Positions 26,196-36,199 of a stretch of DNA of 64,000 nt are shown here, piece after piece; position 1 is the stretch's first letter; the number at the start of each line of letters is the position of its first letter. The stretch lies in assembly GCA_030407005.1 (NCBI GenBank), contig JAUDYN010000009.1, forward strand, positions 1,116,001 through 1,180,000, written 5' to 3'. A model generated the notes under the pieces. That model was not told the origin of the DNA. It saw only the letters and a program-made list of their open reading frames with translations, and did not search any database. Both the position numbers and the translations under genes were made by a program. The DNA comes from Desarmillaria ectypa. Lineage: Eukaryota; Basidiomycota; Agaricomycetes; Agaricales; Physalacriaceae.

Positions 26196-27270
26196 ATGGC
26201 GCCGTTCTCTGGGTCTCTCCAGCCGAAGAAAAAGGCCGACTTGCAGAATATTGCCAACTCTCTCGGAATCAGCGATGCTGGCACGAAAGATGAATTGCAG
26301 GTCAGTCCTTTACGATAAGCTGATGGAGCATGCACTAATATCTCCCGTAGCTGCGCATCAAGAAACATCTGGACAACAATCAGGACGTGCTCGAAGGTGA
26401 CCCTCAATATACTGGTCTGTATGGTGTCAGGAGTCGTGGAGGAGCCGTCACCAGGAGGCCAAGTGTCCAACCTCAGCTGCCTAGGTACGCCTCAAAGAAA
26501 TAAAGAAAAAAGGCACTTTGCTCAATGCTTTCAGTAGTTCCCGCCTTGCGCCACCGCAAGAACCGACACCCCCACCATCTCGAAAGCCGATGCCTATGGA
26601 ACCCATCGTCGAGACCCCAGGAAGGGGAGAAGTCTCCGTGATGCTCAAATCCATCACGCCCTTCGCGATCAAAACTCAGACCGTCGTCGAACCCCCAACA
26701 CCGAGTTCCCTTCCTCCACTTCCATCAACTACGGGTTCGATATCGGCCATCGTTTCGGCACGCGAAGGCCTGAGTGCCATGGTGATCCGTAGAGTGGAAG
26801 AAGTGAAGAAGGGAGAAGCGCTTGTCAAGACGAGGTCGTGGATGTCGAACTCGGCGAATATATGGCTGCTGAGCGCATTGGTCGAGCTTTTGGTACTGCT
26901 AGTGGTTATTGTGCCGTGGATGTGGACCACCGTTGGTGGCATCGAGATGCCGTATCCACCGTCAAGTGTACTCCAGAGTCGAGCGTTTTGGATGGACGTT
27001 GGAAGGTGGGCGGGCCCCACCATCGTTATTCCGGGGCTGCTGGGGTATCTAGTGTCATTTAGGGGACGCGACGGTTTTGATGCACTGACAGGGTGGGTAG
27101 TTCGACTAGCCGGAGTCGTGTTGGCAGAGGAAGCTCGATGGCGTGTGGTCACTGCGAGCGTCGGTGTCGCGTTTGCATTTGCAGAGGCGATGCCTGGACC
27201 AGCGCCGGTCTTGAATGAGAGCCTTCAGCGGCTGACTGTAAGGGATATCGAAAGCGAAGAAGTAGATTAA
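26196..27270 (+). CDS. SAP-domain-like protein with membrane segments
   Basis: Three exons: 26196-26300, 26351-26484 and 26535-27270, giving 324 residues. The N-terminus (residues about 9-41, with [29 protein letters not shown]) fits the helix-turn-helix SAP motif used for DNA or chromatin binding. A Pro-rich linker follows ([14 protein letters not shown]). The C-terminal half has at least two hydrophobic segments ([20 protein letters not shown] near 220, and [14 protein letters not shown] near 260) and perhaps a third. A SAP-like head on a membrane protein recalls inner-nuclear-membrane HeH/LEM proteins, but that is inference. Intron 2 ends in CAGTAG, a tandem acceptor that could give products differing by one serine. 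It is convergent with the next gene (61 bp between stops). Confidence 0.68.
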
Positions 27271-27331
27271 TGATATTTATGTTATGGTATCTATCATGCT
27301 GATAGTTGTCGTTTGTTGTACACATGTATAT

Positions 27332-28180
27332 CTATGCTGATACCCTGTATCGGGCTGAGATAAGTAGGGGCTCTGTATGAGGAATCGGAAGCGTTTGGTA
27401 TGGTTTGTAAATGAGCAGCTGTTGGCCGGGTTTGGGTGGCGCTGTCAACCCAGAGAGAAGGACGGGAGTAAGAGGCGATGGTGTTGACAGTGGGAATCGC
27501 GCCTGTCGCTCGCAAAACACGATACCGTCATGAGAGAATGATACGACTACCAGCTTGATTGCTGGTTCTAGCTTGTCGTTGTCAGACTTCCAGAGAGTCA
27601 ATGAGGTGTGGGAACGTGTAAACAACGACGACGCGTGTGATGCCAACCCTCCCCTGCGGCAGATTGTCATATGGATTTGTGGAGCAAAAACACGGGCGTA
27701 CCGCAAGAATTTTCCTCGTTTCGAAGGGCTTTGTGTGAGGTCTCGGTCGCCATCTGCTGGCTCTTGGATGTTATGCAGGAATACAGACGCGAGGTCGGTA
27801 GGGTCAGAGCTGAGAATCGAATTGAGATTGTGGAGACGGCGAGGTGGAGAGCTCGAGGATGGTAGCACGGGAGGTCGGGCCGGTTTGAGCGAAGGGGTTG
27901 GTGGCGGTTGGATTGGAGGTGGTGGTGGTTGGAGTACCTTCAGTTTTGGGGGTGGACCAACGATGAAAGCAAACGGATTGGCTTTCGAGCGTGATTTTGG
28001 AGTTATTGGAGGTGGTACCCTCTTGGACGCTGAAGATTTCGTCGTTTCGAATGCTGACTCGAATCGAGGCGTCGCCAGTTTGCTTGGTTTACTCTTTGAT
28101 TTGATTTCTGGCGTGTCGAACCCGTCTGCACCAGACATGATTCGTCGTCGCTTCACAGGCCGGGGAGAGCTCGTCGACAT
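27332..28180 (-). CDS. proline-rich hypothetical protein
   Basis: A single-exon frame of 282 residues. The N-terminus is basic (PRPVKRRRIM, a possible nuclear localisation signal) and residues about 60-110 are proline-rich and disordered (PPPPPIQPPPTP). The C-terminal 130 residues look ordered and beta-rich (KFLRYARVFAPQIHMT, IKLVVVSFSHDGIVF, GQQLLIYKPYQTL, LLISARYRV), perhaps a small beta-barrel. I do not recognise the family. The frame is preferred over the glycine-rich antisense frame because its start sits cleanly 67 bp from the divergent TypA start. The frame is open from a consensus ATG to a stop with no intron needed. Confidence 0.62.
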   Translation of the reverse strand: MSTSSPRPVKRRRIMSGADGFDTPEIKSKSKPSKLATPRFESAFETTKSSASKRVPPPITPKSRSKANPFAFIVGPPPKLKVLQPPPPPIQPPPTPSLKPARPPVLPSSSSPPRRLHNLNSILSSDPTDLASVFLHNIQEPADGDRDLTQSPSKRGKFLRYARVFAPQIHMTICRRGGLASHASSLFTRSHTSLTLWKSDNDKLEPAIKLVVVSFSHDGIVFCERQARFPLSTPSPLTPVLLSGLTAPPKPGQQLLIYKPYQTLPIPHTEPLLISARYRVSA

Positions 28181-28247
28181 CGTGGTACCAGTCCAAGGAC
28201 ATCTGCTGACTAATATTTTCCTTGCCTTTTACAGTGACACCCAAGTA
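28181..28247. promoter_or_regulatory. very short divergent promoter
   Basis: Only 67 bp separates the start codons of the proline-rich hypothetical (-) and the TypA GTPase (+). The two 5' UTRs must be very short or overlap, or one start codon is misassigned. Confidence 0.4.
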
Positions 28248-30336
28248 ATGCTTCGAAATGCCCTTCTGCGATTGCCCGTAATCGCAAGGCCATTCTCTCT
28301 GTCATTTCGTCGCTGTTATGCCACAGAAAATATACGCAATATTGCTATCATAGCTCATGGTGCATCCTACCATTTTTTTTTTACAAATTTTATCTGACCC
28401 TTCTTCAGTCGACCATGGCAAAACTACGCTCGTTGACCAGCTCCTTCGTCAGTCCGGTACCCTTTCACCCTCATCCACCGTAGGAACCAATGAAATACCC
28501 ACCGATCGCGTCATGGACTCGAACGATCTCGAAAAGGAACGCGGCATCACCATTCTATCCAAGTGTACTAGCATCAAATACCGCGATAATCTCATCAATA
28601 TCGTTGATACGCCCGGTCACGCAGATTTTGGAGGAGAAGTTGAGCGTGTTCTCAGTATGGTTGACGGTGTAGCCCTCGTCGTGGATGCTACAGAGGGTCC
28701 AATGACACAGACTCGTTTCGTATTGGGCAAGGCATTGGCAAGAGGACTCAAGTCTGTCTTTTCATCTTCTTCTCGTTGCTCTATCTGACTCGTCTAGGTC
28801 GTTGGTAGTACTTAACAAGGCTGACCGTCCCACCAGTCGCCCTGCTCAGGTAGAGAGCGACCTCTTCGACCTCTTCGCAACCCTTGGCGCCACCGACGAC
28901 CAGATGGAGTACCCCGTCGTATATGCCTCTGCAAAGGAGGGCTGGGCCACCTTTGACCAGCCCCCACCGGCCCCGACGAATGGCAACATGGAACCGCTCT
29001 TTGATTTGATCCTCTCCCAGGTCCCACCTCCAACACATCTCTCTTCCAACGGTCCGTTCTCCATGCTCACCGTTCAGATAGAAAGCGACTCATATGTTGG
29101 CATGCTCTACCTGGGACGCATACAGTCAGGTCAGCTGCGCGTAGGAGACACTCTCTGGGCGCTTGATGCAGAAGGCAACAAGGTCGGGGAAGGAAAAGTG
29201 AAAAAAATCTTTTCTCGTGCTGGTCTAGAGAGGGTAGAGCGTGATGTCGCTACTGCAGGCGAGATCGTCTCTATTGCTGGCATCAAGATTCAGGCAGGAA
29301 TCGGTGGTGTCAATGTCAGCCTGGTTAGCCCAGGAGACGATGTTAAACCGCTCAAGACGACTCCCATCGACCCTCCGACAATCTCCGTCCGTATCTACCC
29401 TAATGATAGTCCAGTTGCTGGTAAGGAAGGCAGCAAGCTGACCAGTCAGGTTATTCGTGAGCGCCTGCTACGCGAGGCCGAGACTAATGTTGCTCTACGC
29501 GTTCTACCTGGTGTGACAGCCGAGTCGTTGGAACTCCGTGGTCGTGGCGTTTTGCATCTTGGTGTCCTCTTTGAGACGCTTCGTCGTGAAGGCTTTGAGT
29601 TCACGATTGGCCCTCCCAAAGCTGTTATGATCCCTGATCCTGATAATCCCGGCCAGAAACTTGAACCTATCGAGGATTGTGTTATAATCGTCAAGGAAGA
29701 GTGGGCGGGTACGGTCATTCAGAAGCTCACAATGCGGAAAGGCGAGATGAAAAACTATGAGCCGGCAGAACCTGGGTTCATGAGGATTGAGATGGAGGTA
29801 CCTGCTCGTGGTCTACTTGGCTATATGGCCGGAGAATTTAAAAATGATGTCCATGGCGAGGGGTGAGGACTACCTCTTTTTTTTTTTTTGTAATTCATTT
29901 CGCTGAACCTGAATACAGTACTCTTAATCATATATTCCGAGGCTATATGCCGTACAAGGGCCCCATTGACACAGGACGCAACGGCTCTCTCATTTCCATG
30001 TCCTTAGGCGAGTCCTCCGCCTACGCTATCGCGCCTCTGCAAGCTCGCGGAATCATGTTCATTCACCCAACGACGAACGTCTATCCGGGTATGGTCATTG
30101 GCGAGTGTTCCAAGGCATCGGATCTATATGTGAACCCTTGCGAGAAGAAGAAGCTCACCAATATCCGAGCTGCAGGCGCAGACGAGAAGCTTGTCATTGC
30201 AAGTCCGAGAATCATGTCCCTTGAGGAGAGTATTGCGTATATGGCTGATGACGAACTTGTAGAGGTTACCCCCAAGGCGATACGTCTGAGGAAGGCTGTT
30301 TTGGATCAGAAGAAGCGGATGAGGGGAGCCAAGTAA
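28248..30336 (+). CDS. typA: TypA/BipA family GTPase, probably mitochondrial
   Basis: Four exons: 28248-28359, 28409-28751, 28798-29862 and 29919-30336, giving 645 residues (bacterial BipA is about 610). The first 25 residues are arginine-rich without acidic residues ([16 protein letters not shown]), a typical mitochondrial targeting peptide. The GTPase motifs are intact: AHVDHGKTT (P-loop, from residue 36), [13 protein letters not shown] and NKAD. The TypA signature [13 protein letters not shown] separates it from LepA/Guf1 and EF-G. Domain II, the domain III/V region ([22 protein letters not shown]) and the TypA-specific C-terminal domain ([41 protein letters not shown]) follow. BipA binds the ribosome and supports 50S assembly or stress adaptation in bacteria; a role at the mitoribosome is inference. 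Intron 3 contains a long T tract. Confidence 0.92.
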
Positions 30337-30532
30337 AAAGTACTCTATTAGACTACCTAATGACACCCACCTCATCATGGAATATCCCCTTCAGAGTGAA
30401 TGAGTTAGATCGTGTTGAACGTGATGCACTTGGGGGCAGGCAAGAGTTGCAAGGTAATAATGGCTCCATTTGTGCGCACCCGAAAATATCATAGAAAAAG
30501 ATGTAAAAATACACGAAAGAAGACAAGTATCA

Positions 30533-31670
30533 CTAATTATTGACCCATCTCGTTCCACCTTGCGCAACAGGACATTTATGGTTGCCCAGTGTCTTGGCCA
30601 TGGAGAAAAACCGCCCACATGCCTCGCACGAAAACTCGCATACCTTGTTGTGCTTCGCAACTTCGTGTCTGAGACGATCGTGTTGCCTAGAGAACCGCTC
30701 CCCGCAACCGAGCGTGCATACGAACGATACACGAGGCTTGGGTTTGTGTGCCTGCATATGTACTTTGAGCGTATATTGACTTGTGAAACGCCTTTGGCAC
30801 CCGGGGATGAGGCATGGGTGGCGGCGGCGTGTGGAAGCGTTGTCTTGAGAAGATGGAGAAGCCTTAATATTGGACTTGTTGATGGTCGGTGGACTTCGGA
30901 GTTGAGGGGAGGAGAACTGTTCGGGGAAACAGGGTGGGGGCTGCGATTCTTGAGATTGTTCTTCTCGCTGCTCTTGTTTCTGATGCAGGGAACGCCCGAA
31001 TTGAATATCAAACACGTTCGGACAGCCGTCTGATATTGAAGGCGAGGAGAAGAGCACTGCAAGAGCTTGATGAGAAAGGGTGTCATGATCCCGGTACAAA
31101 TTACCACACTCACGATCTGGAGTCATCTCAGAGGATAGTGAAACGAAAGGAGACCAGGTTCCCGTTTCGTCAGGAGAGAAGAATGGCGAAACGGCGGACA
31201 TTGGGTATTCCTGGGGCCAAGAAGAGGGCTCTGAGTCTTGTGATGAGACAGGTGATTTGCAAATGTGAAGCAGAGACGTACTGTTGACGTTGCATGGCGC
31301 TTGGGCCGTGCTAATGCAGGGAAGAAAGGGGAGGTGCAGGGGCACTAGGAGAGCGATGAGACAGAGTCGAGGAAGCGAAAATGGGCACGACACATACTCG
31401 TAGCAACGGACTTGGCGGGGTGGTGGTTCGTGGAGGTAGAGGCACCGTACTGGTCGATGTAGCCTGAAAGATAGTTGAAACAGGTGTAAATGTTTCAGAG
31501 GAACGAGACGTACCTTCAGGTAAAAGATGCCCGTCGTTGAATGCAACTCGACAGGGAGTATACTTTTCGGAAACGACGCAGGTCGCGTATGGATATTCTG
31601 TTGGCCCAAGTCAGACGAGTTGGTGAGCTGAAGACGCGAGCAGCATACCCAAGCGGTTGTATGTCGACAT
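30533..31670 (-). CDS. C2H2 zinc-finger protein, probable transcription factor
   Basis: Four exons on the minus strand: 31670-31649, 31597-31514, 31463-31398 and 31344-30533, giving 327 residues. Three zinc fingers lie near the C-terminus: CLIPGCQRRF..HMQAH, CTLGCGERF..HEVAKH and CEACGRFF..HKC, the last being of C2HC form. The residues before the fingers are low-complexity and Ser/Pro/Gln-rich (HQKQEQREEQSQESQPPP), as in many fungal regulators. The exon 1-3 part is inferred from splice signals with matching phases; a 45 bp GTACGT..AAG stretch inside exon 4 could be an alternative intron that preserves frame. No target can be inferred. The gene is the last one before the transposon block, with its promoter facing it. 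Confidence 0.74.
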
Positions 31671-31789
31671 GACAAACAGTTCTGAAAATGCTACGACAAT
31701 TTGGGCAATCAGTACGAGCTCAAGAATTCTCGTTCAGCGCGGCCAAAGTCAGCGTTGAAGGCAAAGCCAGAATGGATGCCGAGGTGACA

Positions 31790-31797
31790 CTTATATA
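31790..31797 (-). promoter_or_regulatory. TATA box of the zinc-finger gene
   Basis: On the minus strand the sequence reads TATATAAG, 120 bp before the ATG of the zinc-finger gene, in a still CpG-containing stretch. Confidence 0.5.
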
Positions 31798-31849
31798 CTT
31801 TCATGTCAAATTTAATTTCGACAACGTCGGGTCCAACTAGAGGCTGTGC

Positions 31850-32424
31850 TACACTCTGATTGGCTCATCAGGGTCGATCAGCCACGGTCTAGACCCTCGG
31901 CATTACTTGTCCCAGTACCTTGAGATCATTGGTTGGAACTTGGCACTGGAATCTCACTCAAAGAGGCATGTATTCCTTCGGAGTCAAGGCTCAAAGGAGG
32001 GTAGGTGGATAATTGCAAAGTGTGAGCATGAGCTTTGCTTCTGGAACCTGACCAGTGTTAGAAACACTGAAAGACATGTAATACAATAGTCAATGCTGTA
32101 CTATTATGACCATACCTTCATACTATGTTATGTTTTATGCACATATTCACTGGGATGGATCTTCAGTCTGAGAAAAGATGCTTGTGTCATACTGGTGATT
32201 GCTGTGATAGGCTGGAAGCATCTTTTCCAGCAACCATAGTCTATTGTATTCATCTTCAATGTAATATGACACCACCACATTGCCAGCCAGTTCACCTGTT
32301 CCCATTGCACCACCATGTCCATCCTTGGTGGCAATGAGCCTGTCAGAATCATTTTGGCATCTCACTATTCCTATACTACTTCTCTTTGAACATCTCTTTT
32401 CTTTCTTTCTTTTTGTATAGACTG
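31850..32424. other. transition from gene block to repeat block
   Basis: No gene is supported. CpG sites are common up to about 31,990 and then become very rare, and base composition shifts to AT. Short repeats or decayed transposon pieces may be present but none could be bounded. Confidence 0.4.
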
Positions 32425-32740
32425 TGTTAGGTTTTGACTTATCCAAATAAAGTCAAACAAGCTGTCTCCCATTCAGACAATCACTTGTAGGCAATGCATA
32501 AGGATGAAGGCTAAGCACTAAGGTCTTAGTTGAGCAAGTAGAATAAGTTGGTATTAAACTTTAGTCTAAAGCTGAAGGCTAAGAATAATACAGAGTATAT
32601 TTAAATACTATGTGGCTAATAGTGTTACTATAAAAATAAAGAAAAAATGAACTAGTTATCCATGAAACAATAAAAGTAGTAAGACAATAGTGTATCACAG
32701 CTACAAGGCCTAAGTCATCTAATATAGTTGTGTCAGGATA
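32425..32740 (-). repeat. degenerate LTR fragment of the same gypsy family
   Basis: It begins TGTTAGG and shares with the other LTRs the blocks GCTGTCTC, CAGACAATCACTT and ACTTTAGTCTAAAGCTGAAG in the same order. The far end with TAACA is missing or unrecognisable. Orientation follows from similarity to the left LTR of element C. Confidence 0.55.
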
Positions 32741-33160
32741 ATGTGACATAGATGAGTATCATGCTCATGCTATGGACCTCTGATTCAAACTACACTCCAA
32801 CTAATTTATTTAATCTTGGACTCAACTTTGTTGGCCTTCACAGCCTCTGATCTCCAGTTTCTATTTGTTATTCCATTTACTATTTTACTTCTATTTCATC
32901 TACTTATTCATTTATCAATTCCAAACTCTATATTAGTAATAAATAGGTATTACATCAGAGCTACTAGGAATCCTGACTCTCCTAGATTCTGACATGATAA
33001 TGAATAGGACTTAACTCAGACTACAAACTAGTATATAAGATGTAGAATCACTTGCACCATCTCAGTTTAAATATCAACTTGATTCAGCTAATACTCTTTC
33101 TCTTTCACTATCATTCTAGTCTATGAAATCCAATCTGTAGGACTAACTCTTGTTTCTAAC
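32741..33160 (+). repeat. possible tRNA-Met-derived SINE-like sequence
   Basis: At 32,760-32,774 there is an anticodon-arm-like hairpin with the loop CTCATGC, which would place anticodon CAT at 32,766-32,768. It is followed at 32,782-32,791 by GATTCAAACT, differing from a B box (GGTTCGAANCC) only by transitions. An A-box-like TGACATAGATG lies at 32,743. About 370 bp of unrelated sequence follows up to the next LTR. Mutation makes the call weak; it could also be a solo LTR, since a TATATAAG occurs near 33,013. Confidence 0.25.
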
Positions 33161-33548
33161 TGTTAGAACTGAACTTGATGTGATCTGAGATAATATACTA
33201 ATCCCAGGGCTGTCTTGTGTTCAGACAATCACCTAAGAGAATGTGGCTAATGTTATCCAGAGACCTGTTGAAGAAGGACTAAGTTATTAGTCAAGTCTTT
33301 GAGTGAAGTGTTAGTATAGATAAACTTTAGCTTAAAGCTGAAGACTATACAGTGAGCTACCCTACTTATATACAAAACTAAGAGTCCTGATGCAGATACA
33401 GTAGTATATAGTCCATGTGTGAAACAATAAGAAATGTCTGTTAAGTTGACAACTATCACATACTATAGTACAATTGCTGAAGTCATCTGATATGGTCAAG
33501 ATGGTAGTATAGCAATGATATAATGGTAATTACTGAGATAAGATAGAT
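33161..33548 (-). repeat. left LTR of element C
   Basis: It starts TGTTAGAAC and contains the family blocks CAGGGCTGTCTTG, CAGACAATCACCT and ACTTATATAC (TATA on the minus strand). The inner boundary is approximate because the polypurine tract next to it is mutated. Confidence 0.7.
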
Positions 33549-33586
33549 ACCTAAAATAAGATGTCATCCTGACTGTCAAGGTTCCT

Positions 33587-33834
33587 TATTGAGATTTGAG
33601 AGTTGAGCTGAGATGATAGCAATCTAGCATCATACCAAGCTTGCTAATTAAGAGAGAAATATTAGGAAAGTTGTAGAACATTCTAGTAAATTAGCATTTA
33701 GTATATAAGTAGGTACAGTAGTGTACCTCTGCATATATTTGCAGAGCTCAGCCAAGTGCAATACTATTGGCCTAACACTATGCATATACTAACTGGGAAT
33801 AAACTGATCTACTCATCCCTTATTTTTCACAACA
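33587..33834 (+). repeat. 248 bp solo LTR inserted in element C
   Basis: The insert begins TATTGAG (TGTTG with one G-to-A change) and ends CACAACA, making TGTTG/CAACA terminal inverted repeats. It is flanked by TTCCT and TTTCT, a 5 bp target duplication with one transition. Inside are TATATAAG at about 33,703 and AATAAA at about 33,800, so the LTR reads on the plus strand. Alignment of the flanks to element B shows the host sequence is continuous without it. It belongs to another family than A-D. Confidence 0.7.
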
Positions 33835-35507
33835 TTTCTCTTCCAGAGAGTCATACTAAACAGTGGCTTGGTTGGCCCAGTACTCGTCAAGTAGAGTCTT
33901 TTAACAGGTTTTGTCCAGATTTTTGATTCATTTCTGGATCCCATCTTCTTATTGCATGAGATATATGATATCCCCATTTTCTAAGTATTTATGGTCAAGG
34001 ATCATGAAGACAACTTTCTGGTTGGTTATGATTTTGGCTGTATCTAGTCTTTGTGTATATCATACCTTTGCCTTATATTTATTGATGGCATCCTGTGTAT
34101 TTTCCATTTCTATATCTCTGATCTAGGAGTTGTGTTCCTGGGTCCATCCTGTCTATTTGACCAGGTAATCAGTTATGATCTTAGAGTGTTGTCTTCTTTT
34201 TGTACATACTCAGTGGGTCTGCAAGTCAAGCACTTTTTTGACTTCATACTTCTCTTGACTATTGATGAGGTCAGAGAAAGGCAGTGGCAGTTGTTGTTGA
34301 TTTGGAAAAGCAGGAGTGATGTATAGTATCAATAGCTTTTTGTTGAAGCATGAGTGGATTTTCCAGAGTGGTGATAGTTTCAATTTATATGCTGACATGC
34401 CTGCCTTTTTGAGGATCTTGAATAGTCCTGTTTATTTGTCATTGAGTTTTTTTTGGGTCTCAGAAGATGAAGGTCACTCATATTGAGCCAGACCTTGTAC
34501 TCTTGGGCCAGGCACCTTTTTTTATTGTATTGTTCTTTCATCTGCATGGCAGCCTTGTTTAGCACATTATGCATCTCTTTGTAGATCTGTGCCATTGTTT
34601 TGGTGAATTCTATAGTGGCAGGGTTTGTAAACAGTGTCCCCCTGATCAAGTCAGATATGAGTTGTGGGTTTCTCCCATAGAGGGTCATGAAGGGACTCTT
34701 GCCAGTGACTGAATGTATTCTGTTATTGTGCATGAATCTGGTGAGCAGCAACCAGTTGGTCCAGTCATCCTGTCAGTGATTTACAAAGATTCAAAGATAT
34801 TTTTCAATTTTTTGGTTAATCTGCTCAGTCTGCCTGTCAGTCTGCAGGTGGTAGATGGTAGATGCATTTGAGGTGATGTTCAGCATCTGATATAGGTGTT
34901 TCATGAACTTTGAGATAAACTGGAGGCCTCAGTCAGAAATGATAATCTGGAGCATCCTGTATTTGGCATATATATAGTCTTAGAGGATTCACACCTATCC
35001 TTCTACAGAGAGCTCTTTGTTACAGGCAACAGGGATGATTGCTTTTGAGAATCTATCAACAACTACTAACAGGGCATCATAGCTATTGAACTCCAGGAGA
35101 CTGGTAACTATGTTGATAAATATATGCATCCATAGCTTAATTGGGACAGTATTCAGATGTAATGGTGCTGTCTTAGCTTGCATACTACTCTTGGTGCACT
35201 GATAGATCTCACACTCTTTGACATATGCTTCTATATCTTTTTTCAGTTTCAGCCACCAGTATTATCTGAGAATAAGTTCCATAGTTTTAGTGATGCTGGA
35301 ATGTCTGGCAGTGATGTGGTCATGACTGTTGGTGATGATCTCACCATGTAATAATTTCTTTTTTGGTACATAGACATGCCCATTGTAATGCAACATCCTA
35401 TCCTTCTGAGTGATGCCACATTTGTGATTAAGTGATATGATGATGCCTTGGTCCTATAGGTCCTTCTGGCATGTGGTATCTTGAATCCTTGAATGCTCCT
35501 TGGTCAT
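33835..35507 (-). pseudogene. element C pol, 3' part: integrase and chromodomain (broken)
   Basis: Minus-strand fragments show the integrase core (VTSLLEFNSYDALLVVVDRF at about 35,100), its C-terminal part (NNRIHSVTGKSPFMTLYGRNP at about 34,700) and a decayed chromodomain near 34,200. Several stops and frame breaks interrupt it. It continues across element B at 53,577. Confidence 0.8.
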
Positions 35508-35944
35508 TGTTATGATGTTGTGCCTATTTTATCATCAGCACCAATCTTATCATTCTGATCCCCATTAACATCTATGGCAATCACCATTGCCTTGTCCTCA
35601 AAAAACAACATGACCTCAACTATTGTACTCATGGCTTGTGATAGTTGCTTATCTAATGGACATCTTTTATTGTTTCATGCATAAACTACTCATGGACATA
35701 TTTATTATTAGCTACTCAGTCCTCATATATAAACCAGTTATTATGTTCTCACTGTAAAATCTCTAGCTTCAAACTAAAGTTTATCTATACCATTATCTCT
35801 CTTCATAGAACTTAGTTAAGAAGTTTAACCTCTCTTTATTGGATCAGAAGACCATAGCTGCTTGCTCTTGGGTGACTGTCTAAATATGAGACAGCTCAGA
35901 GCATGAGCATATGTCTGCCAATCATATGAGGTGTGGGTCTAACA
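35508..35944 (+). repeat. 5' LTR of element B
   Basis: It begins TGTTATGATG and ends CTAACA. It matches 53,144-53,576 over its whole length, mostly with transition differences. A TATA-like CATATATAAAC lies at about 35,738. Confidence 0.85.
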
Positions 35945-36199
35945 ATTAGTTTGAAGCTTCTTATAGTTTTTTCACTGCCAGCCATGAAGATATCACATGT
36001 ATGACCTCTGACCTTAACAAAGAACAAACTATCACCATTAGCACCATCTTTGAGAATACTATCTTAATCTTTCTCTTTACTGCTCTCATTTTTCTCATGT
36101 AAGAGGAACAAATTAAAAACTACCTATGCTGATAATATATCCTCCATCCACAATCATCACCCCCATTCTCTCTCCACTATGTTATTCCCCACTGACACA

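Noticed and set aside
27555..28397. 280-codon plus-strand open frame
   Set aside because: It is glycine-rich because it is antisense to the Pro-rich gene, and it runs into the start of the TypA gene in a frame that does not splice to it.
30391..31287. Other open frames of 130-240 codons overlapping the zinc-finger gene on both strands
   Set aside because: None contains a known motif, whereas the chosen frame has three zinc fingers and consistent introns.
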